Shown here: piece by piece, positions 11,478 through 22,244 of the stretch | Position numbering within the stretch: the first letter of the stretch is position 1 | How the letters are laid out: every line of letters begins with the position of its first letter | Source of the DNA: Amphirosellinia nigrospora | Lineage: Eukaryota > Ascomycota > Sordariomycetes > Xylariales > Xylariaceae | Reading direction: 5' to 3' | DNA length: 64,000 nucleotides | Assembly: GCA_004123355.1 (NCBI GenBank) | Contig: SCHM01000002.1 | Coordinates: 10,389,569 to 10,453,568, forward strand | Position numbers and translations under genes: made by a program | The notes under the pieces: model-generated | What the model was told of the DNA's origin: nothing | Database searches by the model: none | What the model saw: the letters and a program-made list of their open reading frames with translations, nothing else

Positions 11478-12541
11478 ATGAACGCACCAGACAGGTGGGT
11501 TATTTCTCTGAGCTATGCTCAAGATCTTTTCATTTCATGTTCACAAAAGACTACAACATGTATAATGTGCCGGGCGGGTTTTCAGGACGCATCAGAAATC
11601 ATCTAAGAGACGTGTCGTGTTGTCTTCACAATACATCTTGGACCTGGCTCTCGAGCGCCGGTCGGGCGGCCGCTATGAGGATTGCTGGATCCGAATAACA
11701 AGAGTTATGGAAGGCGGCATGTCACCGAACGACGTGTTGGTGTGATCTGGTATAACGGCAAGTACGTTTTGGCGACGGAGCTTAGTACCAGCCTGCACCC
11801 GGTGAACACCCCCATCAACAACACACACTCTCCTCAACCTGTGCGGCGTCGAGCATCTACTCGCCGTCGGCTCTGTGATACTCTGCACTCTAGTTTCAAC
11901 TATCGGCGTTATACCAAATTCTCTATTCGCATTTACAAAAGCCCGCCTATCAATCCAACATGGCCAACCAAAAGCATTTCAATGAGCCTGATGACCCGTT
12001 CGGACATATCATGTAATTCTTTCCTACAACATGAACTAACGCCAGTTACTAGGTTCGAGCTTTTCCTCGTTAACGAGGCCGAGGGCGAAAAAGAAGATTA
12101 CCGAGAAGCCCTTCGCTGGTATGTTTCCCTCTTCTCTAAGTCGCATCTCGCGCCACATTTACTGACAACGACTAGGCACTTCCAACACCTCGGATTTCAT
12201 TTTGCTGAAGGAAGATCACACTCTGGGGAACCTCCTTAGTGAGCACCTGAAGCAGGCCCCCCATGTTTTGATGGCTGGATACAAAGGTGATGCTCATCTC
12301 CAAGACTGCTATCTATTATTCTTTGTATAGGCATCTAATACGAAATAGTTGGTCACCCGAATGTCCCCGAGGTCTTGATCCGCCTACAGCCGACGGCACC
12401 GTCACCCCTCGTGAGGTCCTGATCGACACGTGCAAGCAGCTCATCGCCTCGTATGGCCAGCTCGGCCGTGAGTTCACTCGCGAGTACGAGCTTCGTCGCA
12501 TGGTGGCAGCTGGAGAGCAGGAGAATGGTGGTAAACCCTAG
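11478..12541 (+). CDS. RPB11: RNA polymerase II subunit RPB11
   Basis: A small Rpb3-dimerising subunit of RNA polymerase II in the nucleus. The product begins MNAPDR, joins FELFLVNEAEGE, and has the signature LLKEDHTLGNLL, then HVLMAGYK, VGHPNVPEVLIRLQ, and a C-terminal helix LIDTCKQLIASYGQLG. Exons are 11478-11494 (17 nt), 12053-12118, 12176-12286 and 12349-12541. The first intron is 558 nt, long for this gene set. A second ATG-started segment (11960-12012) ends at a GT donor in the same phase and could serve as an alternative first exon. The reading is disturbed by one extra A in the A run 12088-12092 (GEKKITEKPFAG is expected) and one missing base near 12390 (between LIRLQ and DGTVTPREV). 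Because this subunit is essential, both are probably assembly errors. Confidence 0.88.
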
Positions 12542-12885
12542 GAGAGTTTAGGGAACGGTCGCTTCTAATCACTTTTCTACTTTTCGCACACTACGATGGC
12601 AAGGTTAGGTAGGCTAGAGGCATGGCGTTTTGGTATACGGGGTGCTGTTAGAGGCGAGCCCCCAAAAGTCGATTCTGGATCTCAGACCTACTCTATAAGC
12701 ATATAGTTGCTGGATCCCTTAATGGAATAGACCGCGAGGTAACATTCGTCACTAAGAATGTCTTCGCCCACGTCGTGATACTCGTAAACTGTTACGTTTC
12801 CTCTGGCCATCTACGACCATCTACGGCATATACCCATCTCCACTCTCGCAGCGTCCGATCCATGCATCCAATATAGACAAGAGAA
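12542..12885. other. Convergent 3' intergenic region
   Basis: The 344 bases between the stop codons of RPB11 and LSM5 must hold both 3' ends. No coding frame was seen. Confidence 0.5.
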
Positions 12886-13458
12886 TCACGAAGCCACGGG
12901 CCCTTCGCCACCCGGTATCAACTAAAGCATACCAAGTCAGCTTTTTTTTCCTTTTCCAGAAGGGGGATCCTTAACATACCATGCAGATATTGTTACCATT
13001 CAGCAGGATCTTGGAGAGTTTCGTGTGGTTGCCCGAGTAGTCACTGCTTCCCGTTAGGTCTTTCATCTAGCTTCAGTATAGGAAAACCGAACTCCATACA
13101 ATTCCGTCACATCCTCTAGAACCATATCTGCAATATGTTTATCAGCATTTCACTCCCATTAGCCGAGAGCCATGAACGGCGGGCTAACTTACTGACGTAG
13201 TCGTCAAACCCCATCAGTGTACCGGTAAACTCTGCAGAGCGGCTATCCATCAGTCAAGATTGCTCGATGGTGAAGCACATGGCGAGCGAAGCATTTCATC
13301 ATACCCTTGTCTCCCTTCATGACGACCCATATCCGGGACCCCACGCACTTGTCGATCAATTCTGGCGCATCTGTTAGTTATCCTCCGGCCTATTTGGATT
13401 GCGGCGTATGGGCCGATGATGGTGCGGAACGTACCTAGAGGAGAAGTTGGGATGCCAT
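12886..13458 (-). CDS. LSM5: U6 snRNA-associated Sm-like protein LSM5
   Basis: An Sm-fold subunit of the Lsm2-8 ring (U6 snRNA, splicing) and the Lsm1-7 ring (mRNA decay). Reading exons on the minus strand gives MASQLL, ELIDKCVGSRIWVVMKGDKG (Sm1), EFTGTLMGFDDYVNMVLEDV, TEFDYSGNHTKLSKILLNGN, NICMLIPGGEGPVAS. These match LSM5 nearly end to end, about 95 residues. Exons, 5' to 3', are 13458-13435, 13361-13305, 13231-13193, 13127-13100, 13043-12980 and 12921-12886. Six exons, the shortest 24 to 39 nt, is striking for so small a protein. One base appears to be missing in exon 1 near 13440, since LLPLELIDKC is expected and a CC stands where CCC would fit. The gene is divergent from the exonuclease gene. 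Confidence 0.88.
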
Positions 13459-14118
13459 CTTTGTGATGACCTATTGGTTCTGAATGGGGGCCTGTCCGTT
13501 CCGTAGATGCTAACTTTATCGATTTCTGGCGTAAAACAGGTCTGTTTTATTTTTATTTTATTTTTACCCTCGTTGGTTCGTATGGTTTTGCTCTTGATTG
13601 ACATTGAATAGAGCGGCTGCACGACCACCTGACGTTGGATGGCAAACAGTGGTAGGTACTTCTTACCTTACAGCGGGTATGCATGAATGACTCAGCAGGA
13701 GCCCATTAGCGCAACGCAACCAACGCGGCGGCAATCCAATCCCACTCCATTCCATCAAACTATAGCGCGTGTCTGCCTACAGCAAGGTGCCTACTTAAGT
13801 ATACGTGCAGGCAACCCTTGTAAATATAGCACCCCGCGAGCCGCCACCAAGCAACACTATACACCAAACAGCCAGGCACCAGCAGCATCAACTCCGTGGG
13901 ATTTCAAATGGAGCTGAGCTGCGAGCCCCTCAATCCCTCTTGTACAAATGACATTCCTAGGAAGCTCGGGTCAGCTGGCAATGTCTTCAGATGTCCCTCC
14001 AGCATACTCCACGCATCGTCGTCTTCTCTTGCCTTGCGGTTCGTATCTATCCCCATGCAATTTGCTTATCACTTTTTAATGCCTGTATAGTCCTTATATA
14101 GTCAATCGTATCCCGATA
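13459..14118. promoter_or_regulatory. Divergent promoter of LSM5 and the exonuclease gene
   Basis: The 660 bases between two divergent start codons. An AT-rich part with a T-rich tract lies near 13541-13567. Short open stretches around 13687-14090 lack coding character. No specific factor site was recognised. Confidence 0.4.
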
Positions 14119-15902
14119 ATGACGGCGACGCCACCACCTCGAACCAACCATGTATGGCATCCTGCTCGAGGTATCAGCTTCTCGCCGAGTCCTGCACCGC
14201 GGGCGCCTCCCGCCTTGACCTCGCGCACAAGAGCCGAGCTTCCCACGGGAGGCAGCCAGGATAATGTTGCTTCATTGGAGACAATTGGTGCTCTAAACAA
14301 AGAAGCCTTAGCCACGGCCGTAGCACAACAGATGGTACCGAATCTCACTCCAAATACACCGGCGCAAGTTCCTGAGCCTGTTTCGGTAGAATCTACACTA
14401 GAGGCAAGCGTGAGGCAAGCGTGAAGACGAGTGTAGTGGTAAAGAAGAGGACAGGAAAAGTGACTAACCACCCTCCGCCTCCCGTTCTCGACTATAAGAT
14501 GGTGGACGACCTATTCTATGCCGCGAAAAAATCACCCCAGGGGTCTCCCGAATCGTTCTGGTCCTATACGCAGTATAGGTACACCGGAGAAGACACCGGA
14601 GAAGATGGATCGCCGGAGAGAGTAAAGGTGCACTACTGTCGCAGTAAACATACGATGCAGCGGGTCTGCTATCAATATTTCGCACATGAGAAGGTCCTCG
14701 TTTCGACCTGGAATGGGTGGCAGACGCGAAAAGAGGTAGCGGCCCGAAAAAGAACGTCTCCTTGATCCAGCTAGCAAGCCCGAGTCGCATTGGTTTGTTT
14801 CATCTCGCCTTGTTTTCCAGCGCCAAAGACATGGTTGGACCAGCTTTCAGGTCGATCATGGAAAATCCAGATATCACCAAAGTTGGCGTGGCTATAAAGG
14901 GCGACGCTACGAGGTTACGCCACCACCTAGATATCCACTCGGAAGGATTGATGGAGTTAAGCAATTTGTACAAGCTGGTCAGATATTCTAGAAATGGACA
15001 ACGTCACATGATCAACAGGAAACTTGTGACGCTGGCAACCCAGGTTGAAGAATATCTCCACCTGCCATTATTCAAGGGCTCGGATGTAAGGTCAAGTAAC
15101 TGGGCAAGCCGTTAAACATGGACCAAGTAAAATGTAAGTCTCTTCCATGTGTCTGGTTGATATTGGAGCGCTCATGCATTCTAGACTCGGGTTCCGATGC
15201 TTACGCCGGAGTACATCTTTACGCAACATTAAACTACCACAGGGAACAACTAGATCCCTGCCCACCCTTCCGCTCCATGCGGAGCGGAATCTTCCCCTGT
15301 CGTCTGCCGCCGTCACAAAGAGAGTTGTTACAACAAGCGTAACAAACCAGGAACCTGATCAAGCAAGCCCCGTCTCACCAGAAAAGAAACCCGCGCCAAA
15401 AGCCGACCGCCCCAAGGACTCCCGCGTCGAAATCGCCGACGATCGAGCCGCTTCATATCGGGCATCGCAACCTAAGGAGGCGCGCTCGCCAGTCGCGCAG
15501 CTGCGATCGTACTATCTGTGGCACTGTTACGACTTGTCACCCGACGCCATCGCAAAGCTGGTCCGCGACCCGCCCGTGAGGACGATCACGATAGCGACAT
15601 ACATACTCACCATCGTACAAGCGAACAAACTCCCCGCTGATCGCGACCGCTTGCGCGAGGTCGCGGATCTCGTCCCGAGAAGACGCTCTGGGCCAGGTGG
15701 CCTGACATTGCCCTCATGGTTACTAGCTGTAGCGGACCACGCACAAGGAGACCCAACAAGGCCTACAAGACGAAAAATGAGCCTCGCAAAGCTGTGTATC
15801 TTGAATAGAGACCTATCTGGAGTGTGTTGCCTAAAGCTAAAAGAAGGAGGGTTCCCTCGCCAGGGAATACGGAGACTATACCTGGGTAGTGCCCCACCCT
15901 AG
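14119..15902 (+). CDS. DEDDy 3'-5' exonuclease domain protein (WRN-exo-like)
   Basis: A DnaQ/RNase H-fold 3'-5' exonuclease. Visible motifs are exo I (FDLEWVADAKRG: Asp and Glu), exo II (KVGVAIKGDATRL: Asp) and exo III (YSGSDAYAG: Tyr and Asp). The flanks NVSLIQLASPSRIGLFHLAL and SSNWASR are typical of fungal WRN-like exonucleases. The N-terminus from ATG 14119 is Pro-rich and disordered. The tail after the exonuclease domain has a charged linker and a conserved-looking segment LRSYYLWHCYDLSPDAIAKL. One intron (about 15133-15185) interrupts the domain just before exo III. Frame changes occur at an 11-bp tandem duplication (14401-14422), near 14700 (one G short, inside exo I), near 15112 (one T short) and near 15266 (one C short). 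The active-site residues are all present, so I take the gene as functional. The exact C-terminus is uncertain. Confidence 0.75.
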
Positions 15903-16498
15903 TACCTGTGGTCACGTGACACTACCTACACTAGCACTGATATTTAAAACCACTTTATTATCTTCTCTTGTATGGTTTGAAATGTATTACAATGCAGGAT
16001 ACCTACTACGCTTGAATCCGATACGGCTTTCAACGGGGATGGGAAGGGGATACTACCTATATACCATAGATGCGAAGGGCGTTAAGAGTGTTGTACAATG
16101 GCTCTCAAAGTCCTGTCTTTCCTGTATGACTTTCCTGTATGATTGAGACGCTGGCGATGAATACCCCTATCTGTAGTGAATAAAAATAAAAATAAAGGCA
16201 TTTAATTACTTGCCTTTCTGTATGCTTCGATTTGGATATTATTTTGAGGCTTTCTTGACTAGCATCTGTCTTCACGCATCCCTCCTAGGACAAAATTTAG
16301 CGAATACACTATCTCATCGAAGAGCATGTTTCATGTTTCCGGATTGGTATCCTTGATTTTAGCAAATTATACTCGCCAAAAGGGTGATTCATCACGTCGA
16401 GGTCATAATCAGCGTAGTCTACTCATTACATCAAAATCAGTGTATATAAATCCGAGCAATGTATTTACATATCTAAGCTAAATAGTATCATCATCAGC
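15903..16498. other. Convergent 3' intergenic region
   Basis: Between the ends of the exonuclease and YTM1 genes. An A-rich stretch with two AATAAA-like signals near 16180-16197 fits polyadenylation of the exonuclease transcript. No coding frame was recognised. Confidence 0.5.
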
Positions 16499-18045
16499 CT
16501 AGTCAGAGGCCAATAAGTCTTGTCCGCGATTAATCTGCACCATCCTATCCTCACCACCACTAACGATACCAAACGTCTTATCCCAGGCGACGCCGAAGAC
16601 CTTGGCGCCGCGCCCGGGGACGTCGCCCGCCGTTCGCCGCTGCTTCGTGCTCTTCAGGCTCTCGCGCTCGATGACGTATACAGACTCGGACACGCTGCCG
16701 CCCTCGGCCTTGGTGCCTGCGCGCACGCTCCGCAGATCCCAGATGCGACACGTCCCGTCGTATGAGCCGGACACGAGGCTATAGTCGTTGTCGGGACCGC
16801 CGCCAAGCTCGACACCATGTTCTTGTGGCCGCGGAGCGTGAGAACTGACGTTGTGCTGGCCGACACGCGAGGGTCAACGATTGTGATGTGCCGCGCCGCC
16901 GTCGCTGCGGCTAGGAGAACCGAGGACGATGCTGTGTGCCGGGACTCCGATGCAGCGGCGTCAATGCGAGCAGGGGGTGCGATGTAGTGATAACATTTTC
17001 GACTTTGGAGGTCGTTAGATCCAGGGTGCGGATGGTATGGTCCTGCGACGCCGAGTATGCCACGCTCGCGTCCGTCGGGTCGAAACACACGGCTGTTGCG
17101 GTGTACTGTGTACCGGCATCATGCTCAGCGGTCCACGTTGCGGTGCCGCCGATGCACCGGATAGCTTCCGCTTTTTGGACTCGGATGCGCCGGCGCCGGG
17201 TAAGAGACTGGTGGGCGCCGCAGACGCAGACGACTTAGACGTCGACCAGAGCCCGATGGCACCGTCGGCCGCGGCGCTGAGCACTCGGCCAGTGGGCCCG
17301 TGAACGTCCAGCGCATCAACGCTCGCCCGGTGTCCATATAACTCCAAGCTCGGTTTCAGCGTGCTGTGCAGTCCGCCGTCTGACTCGGCATACTTCCATA
17401 TGCGCACCGTCCGGTCGAGACCAGCAGAGGCGATCTGCGTAGATGAGAGGAACTTCACGGCCTTTCCGCTGGCGGTATGTCCACCGGCTGAGGATTTAGC
17501 CATGCACTTCCCCGAGGGATCCCAAATCCGTAACACGCCGTCGTACGATGATGACACGATGCGGTCTTGGTTCAGGGCTAGCTTGTCGCCGGACCAGCGG
17601 CCGGCGTGCGAGGTGGCGGAGAGCACATCGATGTCGCTGATCCAGTCGTCGTGTTCGAAGCTCGCCTGGTGAACGGGTGGAATCAGACTACGAACATATT
17701 GGATGTTCAGCGTCTCCTCGGTGTTGAGGCCGTTCGCCGCGAGGTATTCCTGCAGCGAGGTGCGGAGGAACTCTCCATTTATCAGGAAGTCCAAGGGGAT
17801 GGGCGAGGGAGTGTCGAGCATGTACGACGAGTTTAGGATTCGTGACAGGCCATAGCGCTTGAGGTCTATCTTGTCGTTAGCAGGGGCATTGGCCATAGAG
17901 AAGACTTTGCCGGTAACTTGCCTGTTGGAACCACTAATAGACTACTCCTGTCTTCTGGTAGCTGTAGATCAGGTGAGCTGGTGGTGAAGTTGACGCGGAC
18001 TTCTTGGGGTGCAGCCATTGCTGGCTGTCCCATTGGAGTGTCCAT
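16499..18045 (-). CDS. YTM1: Ribosome biogenesis WD-repeat protein YTM1 (WDR12)
   Basis: A nucleolar subunit of the Nop7-Erb1-Ytm1 (PeBoW) complex needed for 60S ribosome maturation. The N-terminal NLE domain is seen as [17 protein letters not shown], then [11 protein letters not shown] and [23 protein letters not shown]40 propeller follows ([77 protein letters not shown]). Start is ATG 18045. A 56-nt intron at 17866-17921 has a GC donor (GCAAGT) and an AG acceptor, with GCTAAC as branch point. It is needed to join VVPT to DLKRYGL. The frame changes three times (near 17120, 16951 and 16798), each consistent with one lost base next to a G or C doublet. It shares its upstream region with the polymerase delta subunit. 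Confidence 0.88.
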
Positions 18046-18619
18046 TTCAAGCAGCGCCAATTTATCGATTAAGCGACTGGCCCAGTGTATTGAACGGACA
18101 AAAGTGTGAGAAGAGTGATTCGAAAGTGGTTATGAATCGTCGAGCGACGCTAGTAGAATTGCCGTTGAATTAAGTTGCGGAGAATTTGACTGTAATAAAA
18201 ACTGTAAGTACTTGAGTTCTAGTCTTTCGGGCGATTCACTTCGACCAGAGCCCGCCAATGAATAAGATTGAGGAAGGAGGACCTATTTATGGCCTATCGA
18301 TGGGTGGATGGATGAATGGGTGGATGCAGATCCAGGAACTTTTTTTGGGTCCTTGGAAAATTCCCTGTAGCCTTGCTCAGCCTTACCCCCCATAACAGGG
18401 GTTACAGCCAATAAGCAAAGCAAAACTTACCTTGGGCGCGAGACCCAGCCACAGTCAAGCTAGCGCCACATTCAATTTACGCCAAAACGCGTCTTCGCCT
18501 CATTCGACGCGTCTATCCACTCGCCTCATCGCCGACTTTATCGCTTAGGAGAGCAAGGAGACACTTGCCCACATGACACCCACAAGAAAAGGGATTGATA
18601 CCTTTACCGTGCTGCCATC
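18046..18619. promoter_or_regulatory. Divergent promoter of YTM1 and polymerase delta subunit
   Basis: The 574 bases between two divergent start codons. It holds two ACGCGT boxes near the polymerase side (listed separately) and T- and C-rich tracts near 18340-18390. No coding frame was seen. Confidence 0.55.
18487..18512. promoter_or_regulatory. Pair of MCB (ACGCGT) boxes
   Basis: ACGCGT occurs at 18487-18492 and again at 18507-18512, two copies starting 20 bp apart (two helical turns), 108-133 bp upstream of the polymerase delta subunit ATG. In yeasts this MluI cell-cycle box binds MBF and drives G1/S expression of replication genes. Function here is inferred from sequence and position. Confidence 0.6.
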
Positions 18620-20360
18620 ATGACACTCCTCGATGAAGTAGAAGGCAGTCTGCTCCGCAAGCCTACGTGAGTGCCCATAGCAACAAGTTGTCACTTCATC
18701 ACAACATAATGGCTAACTTTGATGACTAGGGGTAAGGCGGAGGATGAGCTGGAGCGCACTACATCAGGATACAAGTCTCTGCACACTTTCAAGTTAAACA
18801 AGGAGAAGTCGTATCAGCAACAGTTCGCCGATATGTACTTTCTGCGGCTGACCAGGATCAAGCCCGCCGTCGAGGAGAGGGCATCAGAGGCCTGGCGCCG
18901 CACCATAATTGGTGACGAGCCCGCTAAGAGAGTGGACCGAGTCCTAGACATCCGGCAAGGGGAGTTATGCTGGGTCTCTGGTACCGTCTACATGGAGATG
19001 TCGCTGAAGCCTAATATCCTCGACGACGTATCTAAAGATGTATGCAACAGATAATCTCAACGAAATGTTCTCGTGGCAGTTTGATGACAGGACTAATACT
19101 ACGTAGAAATGGATATCAGCGCCAATATCGAATAACAAGTACTACGCCGACGACGGATCAGACGCCGTGACTCTGGAAGACGAGTCCGGCCGCATACGCT
19201 TAGTTGGCGGTTTTCTCGAGGATGTCATCCTGGTTACCGGGTGCATCGTCGCCGTCATGGGCACTGAGAACGCCAACGGCGAGTTGGAAGTGATCGACCT
19301 CAAGTTCCCCGATATGCCTCCGCAACCAGAGCGATGGGCTATCTCAAAACCTGCAACCACAAACGGGAAGAGCCGTTCCAAGAAGCCCAAGGACGAGGAC
19401 GAGGAGATGAAAGATATTCAACCTAGGGGAAGCGGAGGCAAGATCGCCATCGTATCCGGGCTCGGATTCTCGGGGCGAGACGCGAGCCACTCCCTCGAAT
19501 TAGACTTGTTACTCGAGTACCTACTAGGCGAATCACTAGACCCAACAGCGCAGCGCGAGCTGTCTCAGATCAGCCGTCTCATCATAGCCGGGAATTCAAT
19601 CGCGGGCGAAGAGCAACGAGCATTGAATGAGAAGCTAAGAGCCGGCAAGAAGATAGGCCAACAGAAGAAATACGGCTACGACAGCAGTGCGTACAACGCC
19701 ATGCCCTCACAACTCCTCGACGAATTCATGTCCATCCTCCTCCCCACCATCCCCATCACGCTACTCCCGGGGACCACGATCCCGCGAACGCGAGTTACCC
19801 GCAGCAGCCCATCCACCCGGCCATGTTCCCGCTCTCGCGCGCGTACACGCCGGCGCCGGGCTCGACGAGAGCGGCTGGCTCGACACGGTCACGAACCCCT
19901 GGGAGGGCGAGGTCGACGGGTGGCGCGTCCTAGGCACGGGCGGCCAAAACGTCGACGACATCTTCAAATACGTCGGCAGCGATGACCGGCTGGGCATGAT
20001 GGAGGCCATGTGCAGGTGGCGGTGCTGTGCGCCGACGGCACCAGACACGCTGTGTAAGTCGTTCATATCCTCCATCTCGGATCCATGTTACCGCTATCTG
20101 CCATAACTAGATAAAAATACTAACGCTCGCTTTATTTAGGGAGTTACCCCTTCCAAGACGACGACCCCTTCGTCATGAACACGTGTCCACATCTCTACTT
20201 CGTCGGCAACCAACCCGAATTCGGCACCAAGGTGATCCAAGGCGAAGACGGGCAGACGGTGCGGTTGATCGCGATCCCGGCGTTCTCCGCTACGGGGGAG
20301 ATTGTGTTAGTTGACTCTGAGACACTAGATGTGTCCAGGGTCAAGATCACTACAGGCTAG
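18620..20360 (+). CDS. POL31: DNA polymerase delta small (B) subunit, POL31/POLD2
   Basis: The regulatory subunit of replicative polymerase delta, linking the catalytic subunit to the others. Exons are 18620-18666, 18730-19039, 19107-20053 and 20140-20360. The N-terminal OB-fold region reads KSYQQQFADMYFLRLTRIKP, GELCWVSGTVYMEM and DESGRIRLVGGFLEDVILVT. The inactive calcineurin-like phosphoesterase domain begins KIAIVSGLGFSGRD and continues with RLIIAGNSIA, PIHPAMFPLSRAYT, DTVTNPWEGEVDG and NVDDIFKYV. The end reads SYPFQDDDPFVMN, CPHLYFVGNQPEFGTK. Size is about 500 residues, normal for the family. Two frame changes, in the GGGG at 19769-19772 and the GGG at 19858-19860, each fit one lost G. 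The conserved protein resumes on both sides, so they are probably assembly errors. Confidence 0.9.
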
Positions 20361-20899
20361 CCGTATAATACCGAAGATGATAATGATAATAAATAAGTGA
20401 AAAAATACCCCATAGTTCTAGAAGTCATAAACAGTTTACGCGAGCTCATTAAAGATCATAGAGCGAAAGTATGAGGAGAACAACGCAAGAGTTTTATTAT
20501 TAGATATAAGTACTAAGAGCTAACTAACTAAGAGTGATCGAATGCGAAACTACGCATATAGTGGAATATGTCCGAGCCCGAGCCTTAGAAATGGAAAGAA
20601 ACGAAAGATCATAAACGCATCGCAAGGGGTTTGAGATCCCAAATCCATCATATCCTTCACCAGTGAAAAAGGAAGAGCCCTATGTTCAGTCGACATAAAG
20701 AACCCTCGCTCTCTGGCTTAGTTTGTTGCTTTATAGCCAGCGTGCTGAACCGTGTACTACCCTCTCCCAGAAATCGTGTGATCTCGCAACAGTCAGATAC
20801 CATTTTCCCATTGAGTCAAATTCGTACAATTCGTCAGCTCAGCTAGCTTTGTTTTGTCATATCGAAGCTGATGCATACTCCTCCCCCTTTCTCCAGTCC
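20361..20899. other. Convergent 3' intergenic region
   Basis: Between the stop codons of the polymerase delta subunit and the F-box-like gene. An AATAAA signal lies at about 20389, just after the polymerase stop. No coding frame was recognised. Confidence 0.5.
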
Positions 20900-22244
20900 C
20901 TACTGGCCTCCCCAACCCGCCGCATCATTCATGGTTTTGAACGTCGGCGTGTTCGCCTCGGCTTCATCGCCGTCCGCAGCTCCTTGAATATCTTCTGGGT
21001 CGTGTTGAGGTAGACTCTCAAGCCATTGCGCAGTCAGCATGGCCGCCTCATTCGCCTGTTTGTCTTGCTGAGCCTCCAGGAGGCTCAGCTCCTTCGCCGT
21101 GTTCCTTGCATTGAGGACATTCAAATAGTCGAGATTAGTTCTAGCGGTTGTCTTGGCATTGGCTTCCGAGTTGGCCTTCATTCTCGTAATGTCTGGGTTG
21201 GGGAACCCAGGTGTGGTTTGACGCCGACTTGAGCGTGAGCGAGAGGACAGAGAGGGGTCGCGGAAGTTCGGCGGCAGAGAAAGGAGGTCCGAAGCATCGG
21301 TTTCGGGGCCGTTGGCTGGCACGGGCTTCCACAACTTGCATTTATTCACGGCATGATCCGGATTAATGGCCAGGGCTTTAATGTGGTCAGCCAATTATAC
21401 AGCTTCGACGTTGCCTTGCTGACTCGCTCGTCCCAGAGCTCCTCCATAGCTCCACGTCCTTAGTTCTGTAGCAGCCAACCGCGGTTGGATCCCTCGGAGT
21501 GCTCTGGTTCTCGGCGTCACCAGCTTCGCCGTGTTTCTGATCCGCCTCAAGAGCTATGTAATCAAGCCTCATCTGCTCATCCTTTGCAAAATAACGCATG
21601 TCGACCTCGGTCCACCAGCATTGGTTAAGTTTGTCCCATGCCAAGACGCGCACCCATTGCATTGGAAGCTTGAACAAGGCGTCGAAAAGCTTTGAACCCT
21701 CTCGCAAATATTTGCAAATGGGGACTTCGTTCTGTTCGCTCTCTTCCGAGGTTTTGAGGTGCCATTCTAAATCTCCCTTAGTTTCAGCAGGAAGCTCTAG
21801 GGTGAGCGTGTGAAAGGCAGCGGCATGAGCTAGGCCTCCGCCGGGGAGGAACTTGAGAAGAGCGCGGCCAAAGTTCCGGCGATGCGCGCCGAAATGAAGT
21901 CGGCTACGATGCACTTTGATCTTGACATAGCGTATGAGGTGTCCGTATTCGTTGATTGGCACCATGCTATTTGCAAATACCTTGTCCAGGACGGGATTTG
22001 TGTGGCCGTGGGATGCTACCGGGTCCCGCAAATCATAGGTAAATTGGTTTTCACCGAATAAAATCTTTATACCTTGCTGCCTCAACACCTGGCATGTGTA
22101 CAGAATCGAGAGGTTTAGACGAGGACGGGACCGGGGATAAACGCGTGACCACCCATCGAAGACGATGATGTCTTGTGGCCACAAGAGTATGTAGCGCAGA
22201 ATCTCGTCGCGAGTCTCCGTCGGCAGATTACCAAGTATGCCCAT
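20900..22244 (-). CDS. F-box-like / hypothetical fungal protein
   Basis: The product begins MGILGNLPTETRDEILRYIL, the LPTE-type helix seen in many fungal F-box-like proteins that act as substrate adaptors or are of unknown role. Further conserved-looking blocks are LNLSILYTCQVLRQQGIKIL, RYVKIKVHRSRLHFG, LKFLPGGGLAHAAAFHTLTL and WVRVLAWDKLNQCWWTEVDM. The C-terminal part reads NPDHAVNKCKLWKPVPANGP followed by a Ser/Arg stretch and a Gln/Ala-rich coiled-coil-like helix. I chose ATG 22244; the frame is open upstream, so a longer N-terminus is possible. The frame shifts around 21400-21440 (VELW into WDERVSKATSKL, then LADHIKALAINPD), again suggesting one or two small indels. Exact function is unknown. 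Confidence 0.55.
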
